Below, in pieces: positions 27,190-36,578 of a DNA stretch of 64,000 nt. The notes beneath the pieces are model-generated. The model saw only the letters and a list, made by a program, of their open reading frames with translations. It had not been told where the DNA came from and did not search any database. A program made the position numbers and the translations under genes. Numbering within the stretch: the stretch's first letter is position 1; each line of letters opens with the position of its first letter. Source of the stretch: Gammaproteobacteria bacterium (GTDB taxonomy: Bacteria; Pseudomonadota; Gammaproteobacteria; Pseudomonadales; Pseudohongiellaceae); NCBI GenBank assembly GCA_012960305.1, contig DUBM01000009.1:4413-68412 (forward strand). Direction: 5' to 3'.

Positions 27190-29502
27190 TTACGAAGTCA
27201 CAGGATTTTTTTGCGAGAATTTATTATCAAAGCGCTTAAGAATAGTTGGCAAGTAGATAAGATCTAATACGAGGGCTAGCACAACAATCGGCACTAATAG
27301 CTTTGCAGCTTGCTGGAAGTAGAGGGTATTAGCCCAAATTAGAACTGTCGTTCCTAATGCTAGAACTATAGTTGTAATAGTGAGAGCAGGGCCTGCAGTC
27401 TTTATGGCGTGGGTCATTGCACGGTGTTTGTCAGATCCTTGTCTGCGACCGTCCAAATAGTGGCTGAGTAGGTGCACAGTGTCATCTACCACTAGCCCGA
27501 TACTAATACTGAATAACATCATCACAAATGGGTCCAGTTGACCAACAAACAAGCCCCACATGCCGAATATCATTGTAGCAGGTAGTAAATTTGGCAGCAC
27601 GCTCAGAATACCAAAGTAGATGCTCTTCAATCCCACTGCCAAGCTCAGCGTTATTAGCAGCAAGCTGATTGAATAGCCCTGCAGCAATTCAATTGTCACC
27701 AGCTCATCCATTCGGGCGAATAATAATATGCCGCTGCCGTGAATCAATTCTGCATCGGGAAACTGTTCCGCGAATTTGTCAGTTATGCGTTGATCAAGAT
27801 CAATCATTTCCTGATTCGTCATGGGTGTTGCGTTAACGAAAACATTCAATACGGAAAATTGCTGATCGACGAATCCGAACAGTGGGAAGTCTTCGGTTTG
27901 GGCAAAGCCATAGGACAACAAATGATTGGTGATTGTCAGTTTGTCATCAGGAATGAGATACTGATCAGAGTCATTGTTATTTGAAACCCGATTTATAGTC
28001 TTAACCACATCAACAAGACTTGCAGCAGATTCAACATCAGTCTGCTCATTGATCCATTGTTGAAATTCATCTACTCGATTTAGAAACGTCGGTTCGATCG
28101 CTGCTTCATAGCTGCTAGTACGAATGCCATAGTCTAGGGTCGGGCCTCGATTCATTTTCTCGCTGACCTCATCATAGTACTGACGAGTGTCGGAATCAGA
28201 TGCAATAAAATCGATGCGATTAAAGTCTGTTTCATTAAGAGGCAGCAGAAGAAAAGTAATTACTGCCAAGGTGCTGCAGGACCAAAAAATCACCTTGTCA
28301 TTTCGCAGAGTAAAATCGGTCAGTCTTTGCAGACTGTCGTGCATGAAAGGTGTGTCGTCAGCTTGCGCATTAGTCAAAGATCCTGAAAATCGAATTAGAA
28401 AGCTAGGTAACAGTGTCAGAGTGAGGATATAGGCAAATAGAATGCCGATTGCGACGATCTGACCAAAGTCCTGAATAGCAGGGGAGGAACACATATTTAA
28501 CGATGAGAAACCAATGGCAGTAGTTATGGCTGCCAGGCTTATGGGCTGGAAATTGTGTGCTAGGCTATATTCCATAGCATCCTGTTTATTGGAGCCTCGT
28601 TGCAGTTCCTGCTTATAAATCGAAATAATATGTACACTATTGGCAACCGAAACTATGACCACCACCAATGGCGCAATGATCGAAATGCTATTGAAGGCAT
28701 AGCCAATAAAGCCAAGAGTGCCCACAGTACCAACAATGGTGTAGAGGGTGTGGGTCAGTATGCACACGCCCAAGGTGGCAGACTTAAAGCAGTAACAGAT
28801 CGCAATGACGCAGGCGAGAATTACAAAAGGCAGCAGTGTCGTTAAATCATCAATCATCGCCTGTTGGCTAGATTGTTCTATTAAGACCTCACTATTTACA
28901 TAAATATCGACATCAGGATTTTCTTGTCGCAAATGGTGGAGTAGTGCTTCTGCGGCCACGGCTATTTCTAGTCTTTCTGCTGCTTTCGAATCGTCAGAAT
29001 TAGTCGTGATTGTCGCAAAGGTTAATGAGCCATCGCCTGCTAGAAGATTGGCGGTAAGTAATCGTTCGTTTACTGCTGCCTCACCAATTCGAGTGAGTTC
29101 TTCAGTAGAATAAGTTTCCAGTGGCTGGGAAAATAATTCTTGTTGAGTTTCCGGATTGAAGAAGCCGAGCACTGAAGTGAGTCGCGTGGCGGTGGGCACT
29201 GTGTCATAGGATTCTTGTAAATCTACAATAGCGTCGAGAACTCTGCGGCTGAATACTGTTTCGCCGTCCTCTGCAATAAAAATAAAATTTACTACAGTAG
29301 GACTGGGAAAAATTTCTTCAAGTGCAATAAGTTCATCTAAATAAGGATCGCTTTCGGTGAGTAGGGCGTTCAGAGAGGTATCGAAACTTGTTCGAAGAAT
29401 TCCCAATCCAAGAAGCACCATCATCAAAGTCGATACTGCTATTAATTGCAGGCGGCGATGAACAGTGAACTGAGCGACTTGTTGTGAAATGGTTTTGTGC
29501 AA
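27190..29502 (-). CDS. RND/MMPL superfamily transporter
   Basis: 770 residues with the duplicated six-helix architecture of the RND superfamily. The first membrane helix is near 18-38, a large periplasmic loop follows (about 40-215), then helices with VVVIVSVANSVHIISIY in the first half and SIGLVVDDTVHLLSHYLDG in the second, the conserved fourth-helix motifs. It is shorter than tripartite AcrB-type pumps and has no adaptor or outer membrane gene beside it. It therefore resembles the hydrophobe/MMPL-type exporters that move lipids, hopanoids or sterols to the outer leaflet. Substrate unknown. Confidence 0.87.
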   Translation of the reverse strand: MHKTISQQVAQFTVHRRLQLIAVSTLMMVLLGLGILRTSFDTSLNALLTESDPYLDELIALEEIFPSPTVVNFIFIAEDGETVFSRRVLDAIVDLQESYDTVPTATRLTSVLGFFNPETQQELFSQPLETYSTEELTRIGEAAVNERLLTANLLAGDGSLTFATITTNSDDSKAAERLEIAVAAEALLHHLRQENPDVDIYVNSEVLIEQSSQQAMIDDLTTLLPFVILACVIAICYCFKSATLGVCILTHTLYTIVGTVGTLGFIGYAFNSISIIAPLVVVIVSVANSVHIISIYKQELQRGSNKQDAMEYSLAHNFQPISLAAITTAIGFSSLNMCSSPAIQDFGQIVAIGILFAYILTLTLLPSFLIRFSGSLTNAQADDTPFMHDSLQRLTDFTLRNDKVIFWSCSTLAVITFLLLPLNETDFNRIDFIASDSDTRQYYDEVSEKMNRGPTLDYGIRTSSYEAAIEPTFLNRVDEFQQWINEQTDVESAASLVDVVKTINRVSNNNDSDQYLIPDDKLTITNHLLSYGFAQTEDFPLFGFVDQQFSVLNVFVNATPMTNQEMIDLDQRITDKFAEQFPDAELIHGSGILLFARMDELVTIELLQGYSISLLLITLSLAVGLKSIYFGILSVLPNLLPATMIFGMWGLFVGQLDPFVMMLFSISIGLVVDDTVHLLSHYLDGRRQGSDKHRAMTHAIKTAGPALTITTIVLALGTTVLIWANTLYFQQAAKLLVPIVVLALVLDLIYLPTILKRFDNKFSQKNPVTS

Positions 29503-29533
29503 AAGGGTTTATCAATCTCTCAGACTGTGACTA

Positions 29534-30412
29534 CTATGCATTCTGGCAATGTTCCATCCAGCTGCGCACACCGCTGCTTAGATACTTCTGTCGATGTAAA
29601 ATAAAGTAAAACTTGCGAGTCCAATCCCTGTGTTTCGCCATGAGGGGAACCAGTGTCCCGCGCTTGAAAGCGTCTTCCAATGTTATCTTTGAAAGGCAAC
29701 CAATGCCAAGCCCTGCTTCCACAGCTCGTTTAATTCCCTCAGTGTGTTGAAGTTCTAAACGTAGTTTAAGACCAGACAAAATTCCGCTCATTGCCCGATC
29801 AAACGCCTGTCTGGTTCCGGATCCAGTTTCTCTGACGATCCAATTAGCAGCCATTAGATCCAGATCATCTAGGTCTTGTTTTTTCGCCAGGTAATGTTCA
29901 GGAGAGCAGAACAAGGCAAGTTCATCGTCTCGCCAGGGACGAACATCGAGGTTAGGTTGTTGTAATTCTCCTTCAATAAGGCCGATGTCTAATTCGAAGT
30001 TTTGTACTTTGGAGGCAATAGATACAGTGTTCTCCACCACCAGCTCTACTTTTGCCTGATCATGCTCTTTCATAAATTCAGCCATGATCTCTACTGCCAG
30101 GTAGTTCCCGATAGTAAGAGTAGCGCCTACTTTTAATTCACCTATATCACTGTGCTCTCTTAAGGAGAGCTCTAATTCCTCAGCCTGCGCCAACAGGCTG
30201 GCTGCCTTCGGGCGCATTAATGCTCCCTGTTCGTTTAATTGTAGGCGTTTCCCCGCTCGATCGAATAGCTCCAGATCAAAGCGCCGTTCTAGTTCTTTTA
30301 AAGCAGTGCTGACGGCTGACTGGGACATGGCTAGCTCATCAGCGGCTTTACTGGCATTTTCGTGGTTGGCGACTGCCAGAAAAACTTGTAACTGCTTTAA
30401 TGTATAGTGCAT
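29534..30412 (-). CDS. LysR family regulator, FinR-like
   Basis: 292 residues. The winged helix-turn-helix covers residues 1-60 (LKQLQVFLAVANHENASKAA, MSQSAVSTALKELE), followed by the LysR substrate domain (about 90-290) with GIGCLSKITLEDAF near the end. It is divergent from the fpr gene. In Pseudomonas the divergent LysR gene finR activates fprA under superoxide or osmotic stress, so the same arrangement argues for a FinR-like activator here. A palindrome ATCTA-N5-TAGAT between the genes fits a T-N11-A LysR site. The effector cannot be read from sequence. Confidence 0.85.
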   Translation of the reverse strand: MHYTLKQLQVFLAVANHENASKAADELAMSQSAVSTALKELERRFDLELFDRAGKRLQLNEQGALMRPKAASLLAQAEELELSLREHSDIGELKVGATLTIGNYLAVEIMAEFMKEHDQAKVELVVENTVSIASKVQNFELDIGLIEGELQQPNLDVRPWRDDELALFCSPEHYLAKKQDLDDLDLMAANWIVRETGSGTRQAFDRAMSGILSGLKLRLELQHTEGIKRAVEAGLGIGCLSKITLEDAFKRGTLVPLMAKHRDWTRKFYFILHRQKYLSSGVRSWMEHCQNA

Positions 30413-30435
30413 AGGAGCTAGTAAATCCGTGGTAT

Positions 30436-30450
30436 ATCTAATAAATAGAT
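30436..30450. promoter_or_regulatory. Candidate LysR operator between finR-like gene and fpr
   Basis: ATCTA-ATAAA-TAGAT is a perfect 5-bp inverted repeat with the T-N11-A form bound by LysR proteins. It lies 24 bases upstream of the regulator start and about 80 bases upstream of fpr. A wider pair ATATCT (30434) and AGATAT (about 30478) surrounds it. Confidence 0.5.
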
Positions 30451-30531
30451 CAAATATATATAAAATATTAAATATACAGATATAGTAATCACATCATAGA
30501 CTCCTGGCAACTTAAATTATTGGAGTTTTCA

Positions 30532-31302
30532 GTGGCCAGCCTATCTACCCAGAGTGTTACCAATGTCCATCATTGGAATGATTCCCTCTTTAGCTTTAAG
30601 ACGACCCGTGATCAAGCTCTGCGATTTGAGAATGGGCATTTCGTCATGTTAGGAATGGAGGTAGATGGCAAACCGTTGATGCGTGCCTATAGCATTGCAA
30701 GCCCTAACTATGACGACAAATTAGAATTTCTCAGCATTAAGGTTCCCGACGGGCCGCTAACTTCACGGCTACAAAATATCAAAGTAGGTGATGAGCTGTT
30801 CGTCAGCAGCAAACCCACTGGAACCCTAGTCGCCACTCATCTGCTACCGGGCCGCAATCTTTACTTAATAAGTACCGGAACAGGGCTGGCGCCGTTTATT
30901 AGCATTATCCAGGATCCGGAAATCTATGAGCGCTTCGACAAAGTAATTTTGACCCATGGCGTGAGAACAGTTTCAGAACTGGCTTATCAAGATTTCCTTA
31001 ACAAGGAATTACCCAATAACGAGTTTTTCGGTGAAGGAGTCCGCGAAAAATTAGTCTACTACCCAACTGTTACTCGCGAGAAATTTCATACTAACGGCCG
31101 GCTAACTGACTTGATGACATCGGGCCAATTGTTCCGAGATGTTGGATTGGCAGAGGCTAGCCCGGAACAAGATCGATTCATGATTTGCGGTAGCCCAAGT
31201 ATGTTGAAAGATGCTAGGGCGATTCTTAGCGAGCGTGGGTTTGTAGAATCCCTGCAGGGTATTAAAGGGGACTACGTTATCGAACGCGCATTTGTTGGGT
31301 GA
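30532..31302 (+). CDS. fpr: Ferredoxin/flavodoxin--NADP+ reductase
   Basis: 256 residues from the GTG at 30532, which has GGAG six bases upstream and gives the family start ASLSTQSVTNVHHWND; a TTG at 30520 would overlap that site. FAD is bound through RAYSIASP and the following KVPDGPLTSRL; the NADP domain has STGTGLAPFISI, with THGVRT and MICGSPSML. The C-terminus ends in an aromatic residue region (RAFVG) like bacterial Fpr. It moves electrons between NADPH and ferredoxin or flavodoxin in the cytoplasm. Divergent control by the LysR gene suggests induction by oxidative stress. Confidence 0.9.
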   Translation: MASLSTQSVTNVHHWNDSLFSFKTTRDQALRFENGHFVMLGMEVDGKPLMRAYSIASPNYDDKLEFLSIKVPDGPLTSRLQNIKVGDELFVSSKPTGTLVATHLLPGRNLYLISTGTGLAPFISIIQDPEIYERFDKVILTHGVRTVSELAYQDFLNKELPNNEFFGEGVREKLVYYPTVTREKFHTNGRLTDLMTSGQLFRDVGLAEASPEQDRFMICGSPSMLKDARAILSERGFVESLQGIKGDYVIERAFVG

Positions 31303-31444
31303 TCAATTAACTGTTTTTCTTCTCGTCGAAACGTTACCCCACAATAATCAATATATAGAATTATTGCTTAGTTATTCATTACCGCTAACCGATGCAATAT
31401 TTAAACGGATTATTAGAATTGATTAAGGATAGATTTGATGGAAG

Positions 31445-31487
31445 GCGATTTTTCACCACAAGCACCGTGCTGATGGTGAAAAATCGC
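31445..31487. terminator. Long hairpin between convergent genes
   Basis: A perfect 14-bp inverted repeat GCGATTTTTCACCA / TGGTGAAAAATCGC encloses an inner AGCAC-C-GTGCT stem, giving an almost unbroken 43-base hairpin. It lies between the converging fpr and 31505 genes. There is no external U-tract on either strand, but the arm itself contains five T, so a bidirectional terminator is likely. Confidence 0.65.
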
Positions 31488-31504
31488 TTGTACTAATTGA
31501 GCTG

Positions 31505-32497
31505 CTAGTCTTCTGACCCTATGATTGGTGTGCCGTCTCCATTCATACCCATCGATTCGTAGCGGCGCCAGCCAGCAAGGATGCCGATCATGCCATGGTT
31601 ACCTTCGTGACAAGCGTATTCATACAGCGGTCCATCGGTACGTCGCAAGGGGAATTTCGCAGACCAGCTTTGGTCCCAGGACTTTGGATCTTCGATCGTA
31701 AAATCGTATTCCAAAGTATCTCCATCAATTCTCGTGATCCGCTCTTCTAATACCATTGCTTCCGAAGCACCACGGCCATTGTCATGATAAAAAAAGTGTT
31801 GGGTTTTGATCACTAGAGTATTGCCTTCGAAATGGGCAACTGAATCCCCGTCCCACTTGATCTGGCGAGTTTGATGCTCGTCATCCATACGAATTATCCG
31901 TGCGCGATGGATCATTTCGCTTAGGATCATGATGTGATCTTTAGTTTGTACAATCTGAATATTGTTGTTATAGGCGCCTGGAACTAAGGGAGGTCCTGCG
32001 CCTCCACTCATCAGACAGCGGTCCGCTAAGCTACGACCTTCGGGACCGATACTAAAACGACGATTATCTGCACGAACTTTTGCTCGAGCCTGCCCGGTGC
32101 CATTCAAGGCGGGCATTCTGCCATCGGGTGGATCATAGATTAATGACGTTCTCCGGTCCGAGATAGTCTGAATACCTCGCTCGTACCAAAATTCATTGTA
32201 GGAGATCACTCCAGGCGGATAACCGGCACCCCCGACGGTATCGATAATCAAATCACGATTTTGACGACGGTTCTCATATGCCTGCCATTCTTCGGCTTCT
32301 TCTGCGGTTAAGGTCGCACGCTCAGCCAGTTCTGCAGGTCTATTAAGTGGGGTTAAGGTTCTATAAGTGAAGATGCCCTGAATATCGGGAACACCATACT
32401 CAGTTAGTGGGGTTTCGGCCGATTGAGCAAGCAAGCAAGGCGCAAGCAAACAGCCCGTCAAAGCAATGACCACTTTATGTAAGACTCTTTTGCTCAT
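31505..32497 (-). CDS. Conserved secreted protein, unknown (YEYACHEGN family)
   Basis: 330 residues with a Sec signal peptide ending near LLAQ (25). The family is recognisable but uncharacterised: it is found in Acidobacteria, sphingomonads and marine Gammaproteobacteria beside PQQ dehydrogenases and DUF6152 proteins. Typical pieces are the PDIQGIFTYRTLTPLNRP start, DRCLMSGGAGPP, a beta-rich middle with HFEGNTLVIKTQHF, and the C-terminal LYEYACHEGNHGMIGILAG. The conserved Cys-His pair in ACHEGNH could bind a metal (inference). A 274-base spacer with no visible feature separates it from the NHL gene. Confidence 0.75.
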   Translation of the reverse strand: MSKRVLHKVVIALTGCLLAPCLLAQSAETPLTEYGVPDIQGIFTYRTLTPLNRPAELAERATLTAEEAEEWQAYENRRQNRDLIIDTVGGAGYPPGVISYNEFWYERGIQTISDRRTSLIYDPPDGRMPALNGTGQARAKVRADNRRFSIGPEGRSLADRCLMSGGAGPPLVPGAYNNNIQIVQTKDHIMILSEMIHRARIIRMDDEHQTRQIKWDGDSVAHFEGNTLVIKTQHFFYHDNGRGASEAMVLEERITRIDGDTLEYDFTIEDPKSWDQSWSAKFPLRRTDGPLYEYACHEGNHGMIGILAGWRRYESMGMNGDGTPIIGSED

Positions 32498-32771
32498 GTT
32501 GTCTTCTCCTTTTTCTTCTCTTTATCCGTGTTTGAACTGCCCAATTCAGAACAATTTAATTTCAGTTAGTTCTAAATAATAGTTGCCGCTTTTAAGGACT
32601 TATCCAAAGGACCTATTTTAGCACTTAATTCTAAGCCCCTTAATTCAACTAACTAAATTACGCTCCTGCCCAAATATTTCAAGAACTAAATGGCCCATAA
32701 CACTGACAACAAACTTGTTGAAATACTGTTTAATAATCCCGAAACTTGCTTATGACAAGGCAAATAAACAC

Positions 32772-33773
32772 CTACAGCTTCACATACTTGTGCAGTGCGG
32801 GTTTAACCGTATCAGCGATGAAGATGTTCCCATTTGGTGTGAGAGTCATATAGTGTGCCTCCCCGAATTCGCCAAGGCCTTTCCCGGGTTGGCCAACAGC
32901 ACCAACGGCTTTGCCATTTTCATCGAGACGTAATATTTCTCCAGAGAATCCACTGACCATATATAAGGTGTTGTCAGTATCGAAATGCAGGCCACAGGGC
33001 AGACCTTTATAAGCCCATTCTTTGATATAAGTGCCAGTGTTGTCGAAGATCTGAATTCTTCGGTTTTGCCGATCAGCTACGTAAATCAATCCTTCCGGAT
33101 TTACTACGATGGAATGTGGGGTGTCGAATTTCCCGGGTGCAGTGCCCTGTCCACCCCACTTGGTCATCAGTTTACCGTTGGCATCAAATTTCAAGACCTG
33201 CGGAATGCCGCGACCATGCCCCACCAATAGGAATATTTCACCCGCATCGTTAATTGTGAGGTCAGTAGGTTCGTTCAACAATCCTTGTTCTGGTTCGCCT
33301 GCCTGACCTGGTGTCCCGATAGTTAATAAAACATCTCCATCCAAATTCATTTTTCTTACAACGTGATTATTTACGTCTGTAGTCCAAATATTACCCTCGG
33401 GATCTAGGCGCATACCATGTGGTTGGACGTACTGTTTCTGGCCCCAAGTGCGGAGGAAATTTCCGTCACCGTCGAACTCCATGAAAGGGTTAGGACCACG
33501 ATTAAAAACGAGCAAATTCCCTCTGGCTGTCCAAACCACACTTGAGGGGGCGCCCATCTCAATATCAGAAGGAATCTTCAAACCATTTTCCACTGCCTTA
33601 TAGCCGAGGTGGGGCGCATCTTCCATTTGCGCGGGGTCTGGCCCATCCAGCACTTGGCCATTGGCAAAAGCGCACAATCCGAGACTACTTAATGAAAAAA
33701 CAAGAGCGCAAATTAAGCTGATATGAGGTGTGTTATCGCTGGTTCTGGTGTTCTGCAGAGTATTTAATTTCAT
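32772..33773 (-). CDS. Secreted NHL-repeat beta-propeller protein
   Basis: 333 residues with a long leader (hydrophobic part about 17-40). It is a six-bladed NHL propeller: QPHGMRLDPEGNIWTTD, EPTDLTINDAGEIFLL, TPHSIVVNPEGLIYVADRQN, and a last GEAHYMTLTPNGNIFIAD. The pattern resembles the peptidyl-amidoglycolate lyase/SMP-30-like NHL proteins, which use propeller histidines to hold zinc and calcium; the present histidines are PHGM, PHSI and the HYMT segment. Activity is not proven, but a lyase or lactonase on an oxidised product is a fair guess. It is divergent from the DUF6152 gene. Confidence 0.8.
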   Translation of the reverse strand: MKLNTLQNTRTSDNTPHISLICALVFSLSSLGLCAFANGQVLDGPDPAQMEDAPHLGYKAVENGLKIPSDIEMGAPSSVVWTARGNLLVFNRGPNPFMEFDGDGNFLRTWGQKQYVQPHGMRLDPEGNIWTTDVNNHVVRKMNLDGDVLLTIGTPGQAGEPEQGLLNEPTDLTINDAGEIFLLVGHGRGIPQVLKFDANGKLMTKWGGQGTAPGKFDTPHSIVVNPEGLIYVADRQNRRIQIFDNTGTYIKEWAYKGLPCGLHFDTDNTLYMVSGFSGEILRLDENGKAVGAVGQPGKGLGEFGEAHYMTLTPNGNIFIADTVKPALHKYVKL

Positions 33774-34243
33774 AGTTGAATCCGTGTGTTTACTGTTGAT
33801 TCAGAATGGTAGTCCGAATTTAGCAAATCCCTATCTCTTTGTATGCTACTTGCAGTTCAGCCAAGCGTCCGGTGCCGACCACTTCTCCCTGTGCCAGTTA
33901 GAGAGGTCAATTGTTGAAATTCTGTCATAGGAATTATTGTCCCAAACCAAATTTCGGATAAAATTATCTGAGTTACGAAATCAAGTAATTTAATCAATTT
34001 GCACCATATCAAATTTTCTAGCTTGGCAAGAGACAATGCGATTGAAAATCTGTTAGTGCTTCATGTTAAGAATCGTTATCGACAGAGCACCAAATTGGTA
34101 ATAGCGGTCACGTCACACAATAAAAATTTGCAAGAACTAAACCATTGTTTATCAGGCATTTGTGATTGACTAAGGCGATTATAGTTATTACTCTCCCAAC
34201 AATTGATCAATAAGCTATGATAATCAAGTATTTGGAGGTAGAA
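33774..34243. promoter_or_regulatory. Divergent intergenic region between NHL and DUF6152 genes
   Basis: About 470 bases without a convincing gene separate two divergent secreted-protein genes, so promoters in both directions must lie here. The middle is AT-rich. A ribosome binding site TTGGAGG sits before the DUF6152 ATG. No operator or riboswitch was recognised. Confidence 0.4.
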
Positions 34244-34666
34244 ATGGGCATTCGCCAGTGGAAAAAAGCCGCAGCAGCTGCAGTCACCCTAGGCTTAGTA
34301 ATGATGGTGGCGCCGGTAATCGCACACCATGCAAGCGCGCCCTTTTACGACTCATCAAAGCGGGTAGAAATTGAGGGTGCCGTTACACGCTTCGTATTTC
34401 GTAACCCTCATGCCTTTCTATATCTCGATGTTACCGGTGACAATGGTGATACTTCAGAGTGGCAAATCGAGCTAGGAGCCCCAGTGGGTCTTCGCCGAAT
34501 AGGATGGACTCCTGATTCACTCCCAACGGGAATGATTATCAAAGCGTCCGGCCAGCCATCCCGAGCTGATGGTTCCCAAGGTCTTTGTTGTGTCCGTATG
34601 ACTAAAGCTGATGGTAGCTCAGTACTTGAGGGTGGCCGAGTTGAAGAGAGAACGCCTACTCGTTAA
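34244..34666 (+). CDS. DUF6152 family secreted protein
   Basis: 140 residues from the ATG at 34244, chosen because TTGGAGG lies seven bases upstream; an ATG at 34217 adds nine residues and has no binding site. A signal peptide ends near VIAHHAS (about 28). The DUF6152 signature is complete: HHAS at the mature N-terminus, VEIEGAVTRFVFRNPHAFLYLDV, WQIELGAP and a C-terminal GLCCVRMT. The fold is OB-like and the paired histidines HH may bind copper or heme, but no function is established. It usually precedes a second secreted protein, as here (34827). Confidence 0.85.
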   Translation: MGIRQWKKAAAAAVTLGLVMMVAPVIAHHASAPFYDSSKRVEIEGAVTRFVFRNPHAFLYLDVTGDNGDTSEWQIELGAPVGLRRIGWTPDSLPTGMIIKASGQPSRADGSQGLCCVRMTKADGSSVLEGGRVEERTPTR

Positions 34667-34826
34667 TACGATAGCGTTGAGCCGATTCTCGTAATCTGGA
34701 GATAAAGTGATAATCAGTAAATACGTAGATAAAAAGGCAGCTACACGAATAGACAGTGTTAAGATTTTCTCATCAAAGAATTAACATTGAAGACCAATAA
34801 CAAAAGTATCGACGTCGGGAGGAATT

Positions 34827-35612
34827 ATGAAGCCTGAAGGAAATAATAAAGAATTGAAAAAATCAGGAATGATAGCCAACACCAAGAGTTTATTAGCGAA
34901 AATCAGTGCAGGTATTTCTGCCGCGGTGTTACTAATGTCTTATTCGATTCCACAATCGAGTGCCCAGGGAGTAGATGATCATATTCCTGATCTCGCAGGC
35001 ATTTGGGATGGTAGTCCGCGTGCTCGTCCAATAAATGGTGAAAATGTTCCCTGGGGTAAAGATAATTTTCCAGTGCTGAATGAGAGAGCCATAGCTTACC
35101 AACAGGTTTGGGAAGAGATCATGGCACCTAAGTATGATTGCCAGCCAGCTTCTTCTCCGGCGATCCAGTATGACCCCTATCACATGCTGGTTACACAATG
35201 GCCTGATCGTGTGATGTTTCGTTATGAGAAAGACGATCAACTGCGAACCGTGTGGTTGGATGGGCGAGAGCCTAGTGCGACTGATTTCAGCGTCCAGGGA
35301 TTCTCTGTTGGTTACTATGAAGATGACGTGCTTCACGTTACTACCACTCATTTCGTTTTTGACATAGCCGGATTTGATGATTACAACGGTATTCCTACTT
35401 CGTCTCAAAAAGTTGTCACTGAAGAGTATTGGCGTGACGGTGAAGACTTGAGGGTGACTTTGACTGTGGAAGATCCAATGTTTCTGCGTGAGCCCACGGC
35501 ATATACTACTCGCTGGGTTGCCGGTAGAGAAGGATACAAACTTGCAGCCTATGATTGCGATCCGGAATCTTCTCGAGCATCTGTACGCTTCTACCCGTCT
35601 AAATATAAATAA
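34827..35612 (+). CDS. Secreted protein of unknown function, partner of DUF6152
   Basis: 261 residues with GGAGG before the ATG and a signal peptide ending near SSAQ (about 47). Not assigned to a named domain. The mature start PDLAGIWDGSPRARP resembles the PDIQGIW-type opening of the 31505 protein, and the body is beta-rich with YHMLVTQWPDRVMFRYEKDD and WLDGREPS, then HVTTTHFVFDIAG. This order (DUF6152 followed by a PDLAGIW protein) recurs in loci for periplasmic oxidation. It may bind a ligand or cofactor; this is inference. A long palindrome follows 37 bases after the stop. Confidence 0.72.
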   Translation: MKPEGNNKELKKSGMIANTKSLLAKISAGISAAVLLMSYSIPQSSAQGVDDHIPDLAGIWDGSPRARPINGENVPWGKDNFPVLNERAIAYQQVWEEIMAPKYDCQPASSPAIQYDPYHMLVTQWPDRVMFRYEKDDQLRTVWLDGREPSATDFSVQGFSVGYYEDDVLHVTTTHFVFDIAGFDDYNGIPTSSQKVVTEEYWRDGEDLRVTLTVEDPMFLREPTAYTTRWVAGREGYKLAAYDCDPESSRASVRFYPSKYK

Positions 35613-35649
35613 GCAGACGCTAGTTTTTTAAGTCAATTTGGCGGTTGTT

Positions 35650-35679
35650 TATTTATTTATCTAAATAGATAAATAAATA
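35650..35679. repeat. 14-bp perfect palindrome, AT-rich
   Basis: TATTTATTTATCTA, two A, then the exact reverse complement. GGCGG at 35640 and CCGCC at 35693 can extend it to an outer stem. It sits between the 34827 stop and the cytochrome b561 start. It could be a bidirectional terminator, or an operator for the b561 gene, since TATCTA-AA-TAGATA is a good dimer site. Confidence 0.5.
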
Positions 35680-35781
35680 GGAAGTTAGATAGCCGCCGAC
35701 TGATTGCCTTTTTCTGAGTAGCCCAATGATTTCAAAGCTAGCTACACTTGGGTTTCTCATATCACTCTGTAATATCTCGCC

Positions 35782-36318
35782 ATGAAGCAGAAAGACTTAC
35801 TCTACGATCAGGCGAATTCCTTCGGTTGGATATCGATTATCTTACATTGGTCGACCGCTTTGGCAGTTCTGGTACTCTGGTACTTCGGGCAAAGTATTTC
35901 CTACCAGCCACTGGCAGAAATAGATGCACGCCGCTCACTTCACATCACCATAGGTCTTATTGCTTGGCTGCCGCTTGCCGGCCGAATTGCCTGGAGAATC
36001 TATGGCGCTCACCCTCGAGTCAAAGGTCAATCAGAAAGCATTCATAAGTTTGCCAAATTTTCTCACTACCTAATTCTGGGGGCGCTGACAGTGATGATTG
36101 TTTCGGGACCAGTAATGGCCTGGGCTCTATCGAGGAGCAGTAGCATCGCTGAGGTAGCGCTGATATTTCACTCCAATGCTGCACTGTTGCTGACCGCTTT
36201 AGTGATGTTGCATGTTCTGGGGGCTCTCAAGCATCTAATGTTTAATGATGATGAAACCATTGCCAGGATATTTACACCACGAAAAGATGTCGTTAATGAT
36301 ACCAAGCCCAACGATTAG
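35782..36318 (+). CDS. Cytochrome b561
   Basis: 178 residues with four membrane helices. Heme ligand histidines are visible in ILHWSTA (helix 1), RRSLHITIG (helix 2), FSHYLILG (helix 3) and MLHVLGALKHL (helix 4), the YodB/CybB pattern with two b hemes. It moves electrons across the inner membrane between quinol and periplasmic acceptors or superoxide. Here it follows secreted proteins of the DUF6152 type, so it may connect them with the quinone pool. Confidence 0.88.
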   Translation: MKQKDLLYDQANSFGWISIILHWSTALAVLVLWYFGQSISYQPLAEIDARRSLHITIGLIAWLPLAGRIAWRIYGAHPRVKGQSESIHKFAKFSHYLILGALTVMIVSGPVMAWALSRSSSIAEVALIFHSNAALLLTALVMLHVLGALKHLMFNDDETIARIFTPRKDVVNDTKPND

Positions 36319-36578
36319 CATTCTGTTTTTAGGAATTGGTGAACTCTGGATCTAAGAAAACTAAGACTGTGGGTCGGTTAGCCATTTCAAGTTAAAAAAT
36401 GCCACTTTAGATTATGACATCTTCTTGGGACTTGCAGCGTTGCAGGTATTGCTAGTTCGATTACAGCAATAATCGAACAGGGAAGAGTTGCCGGAGTCAG
36501 TGCTGAAGAAATGGGACTGATCGTGAGCAACGCAGAATAAAAGAGAGAGCGGCACAGCAATGTGCTCAAATGTGTGAT

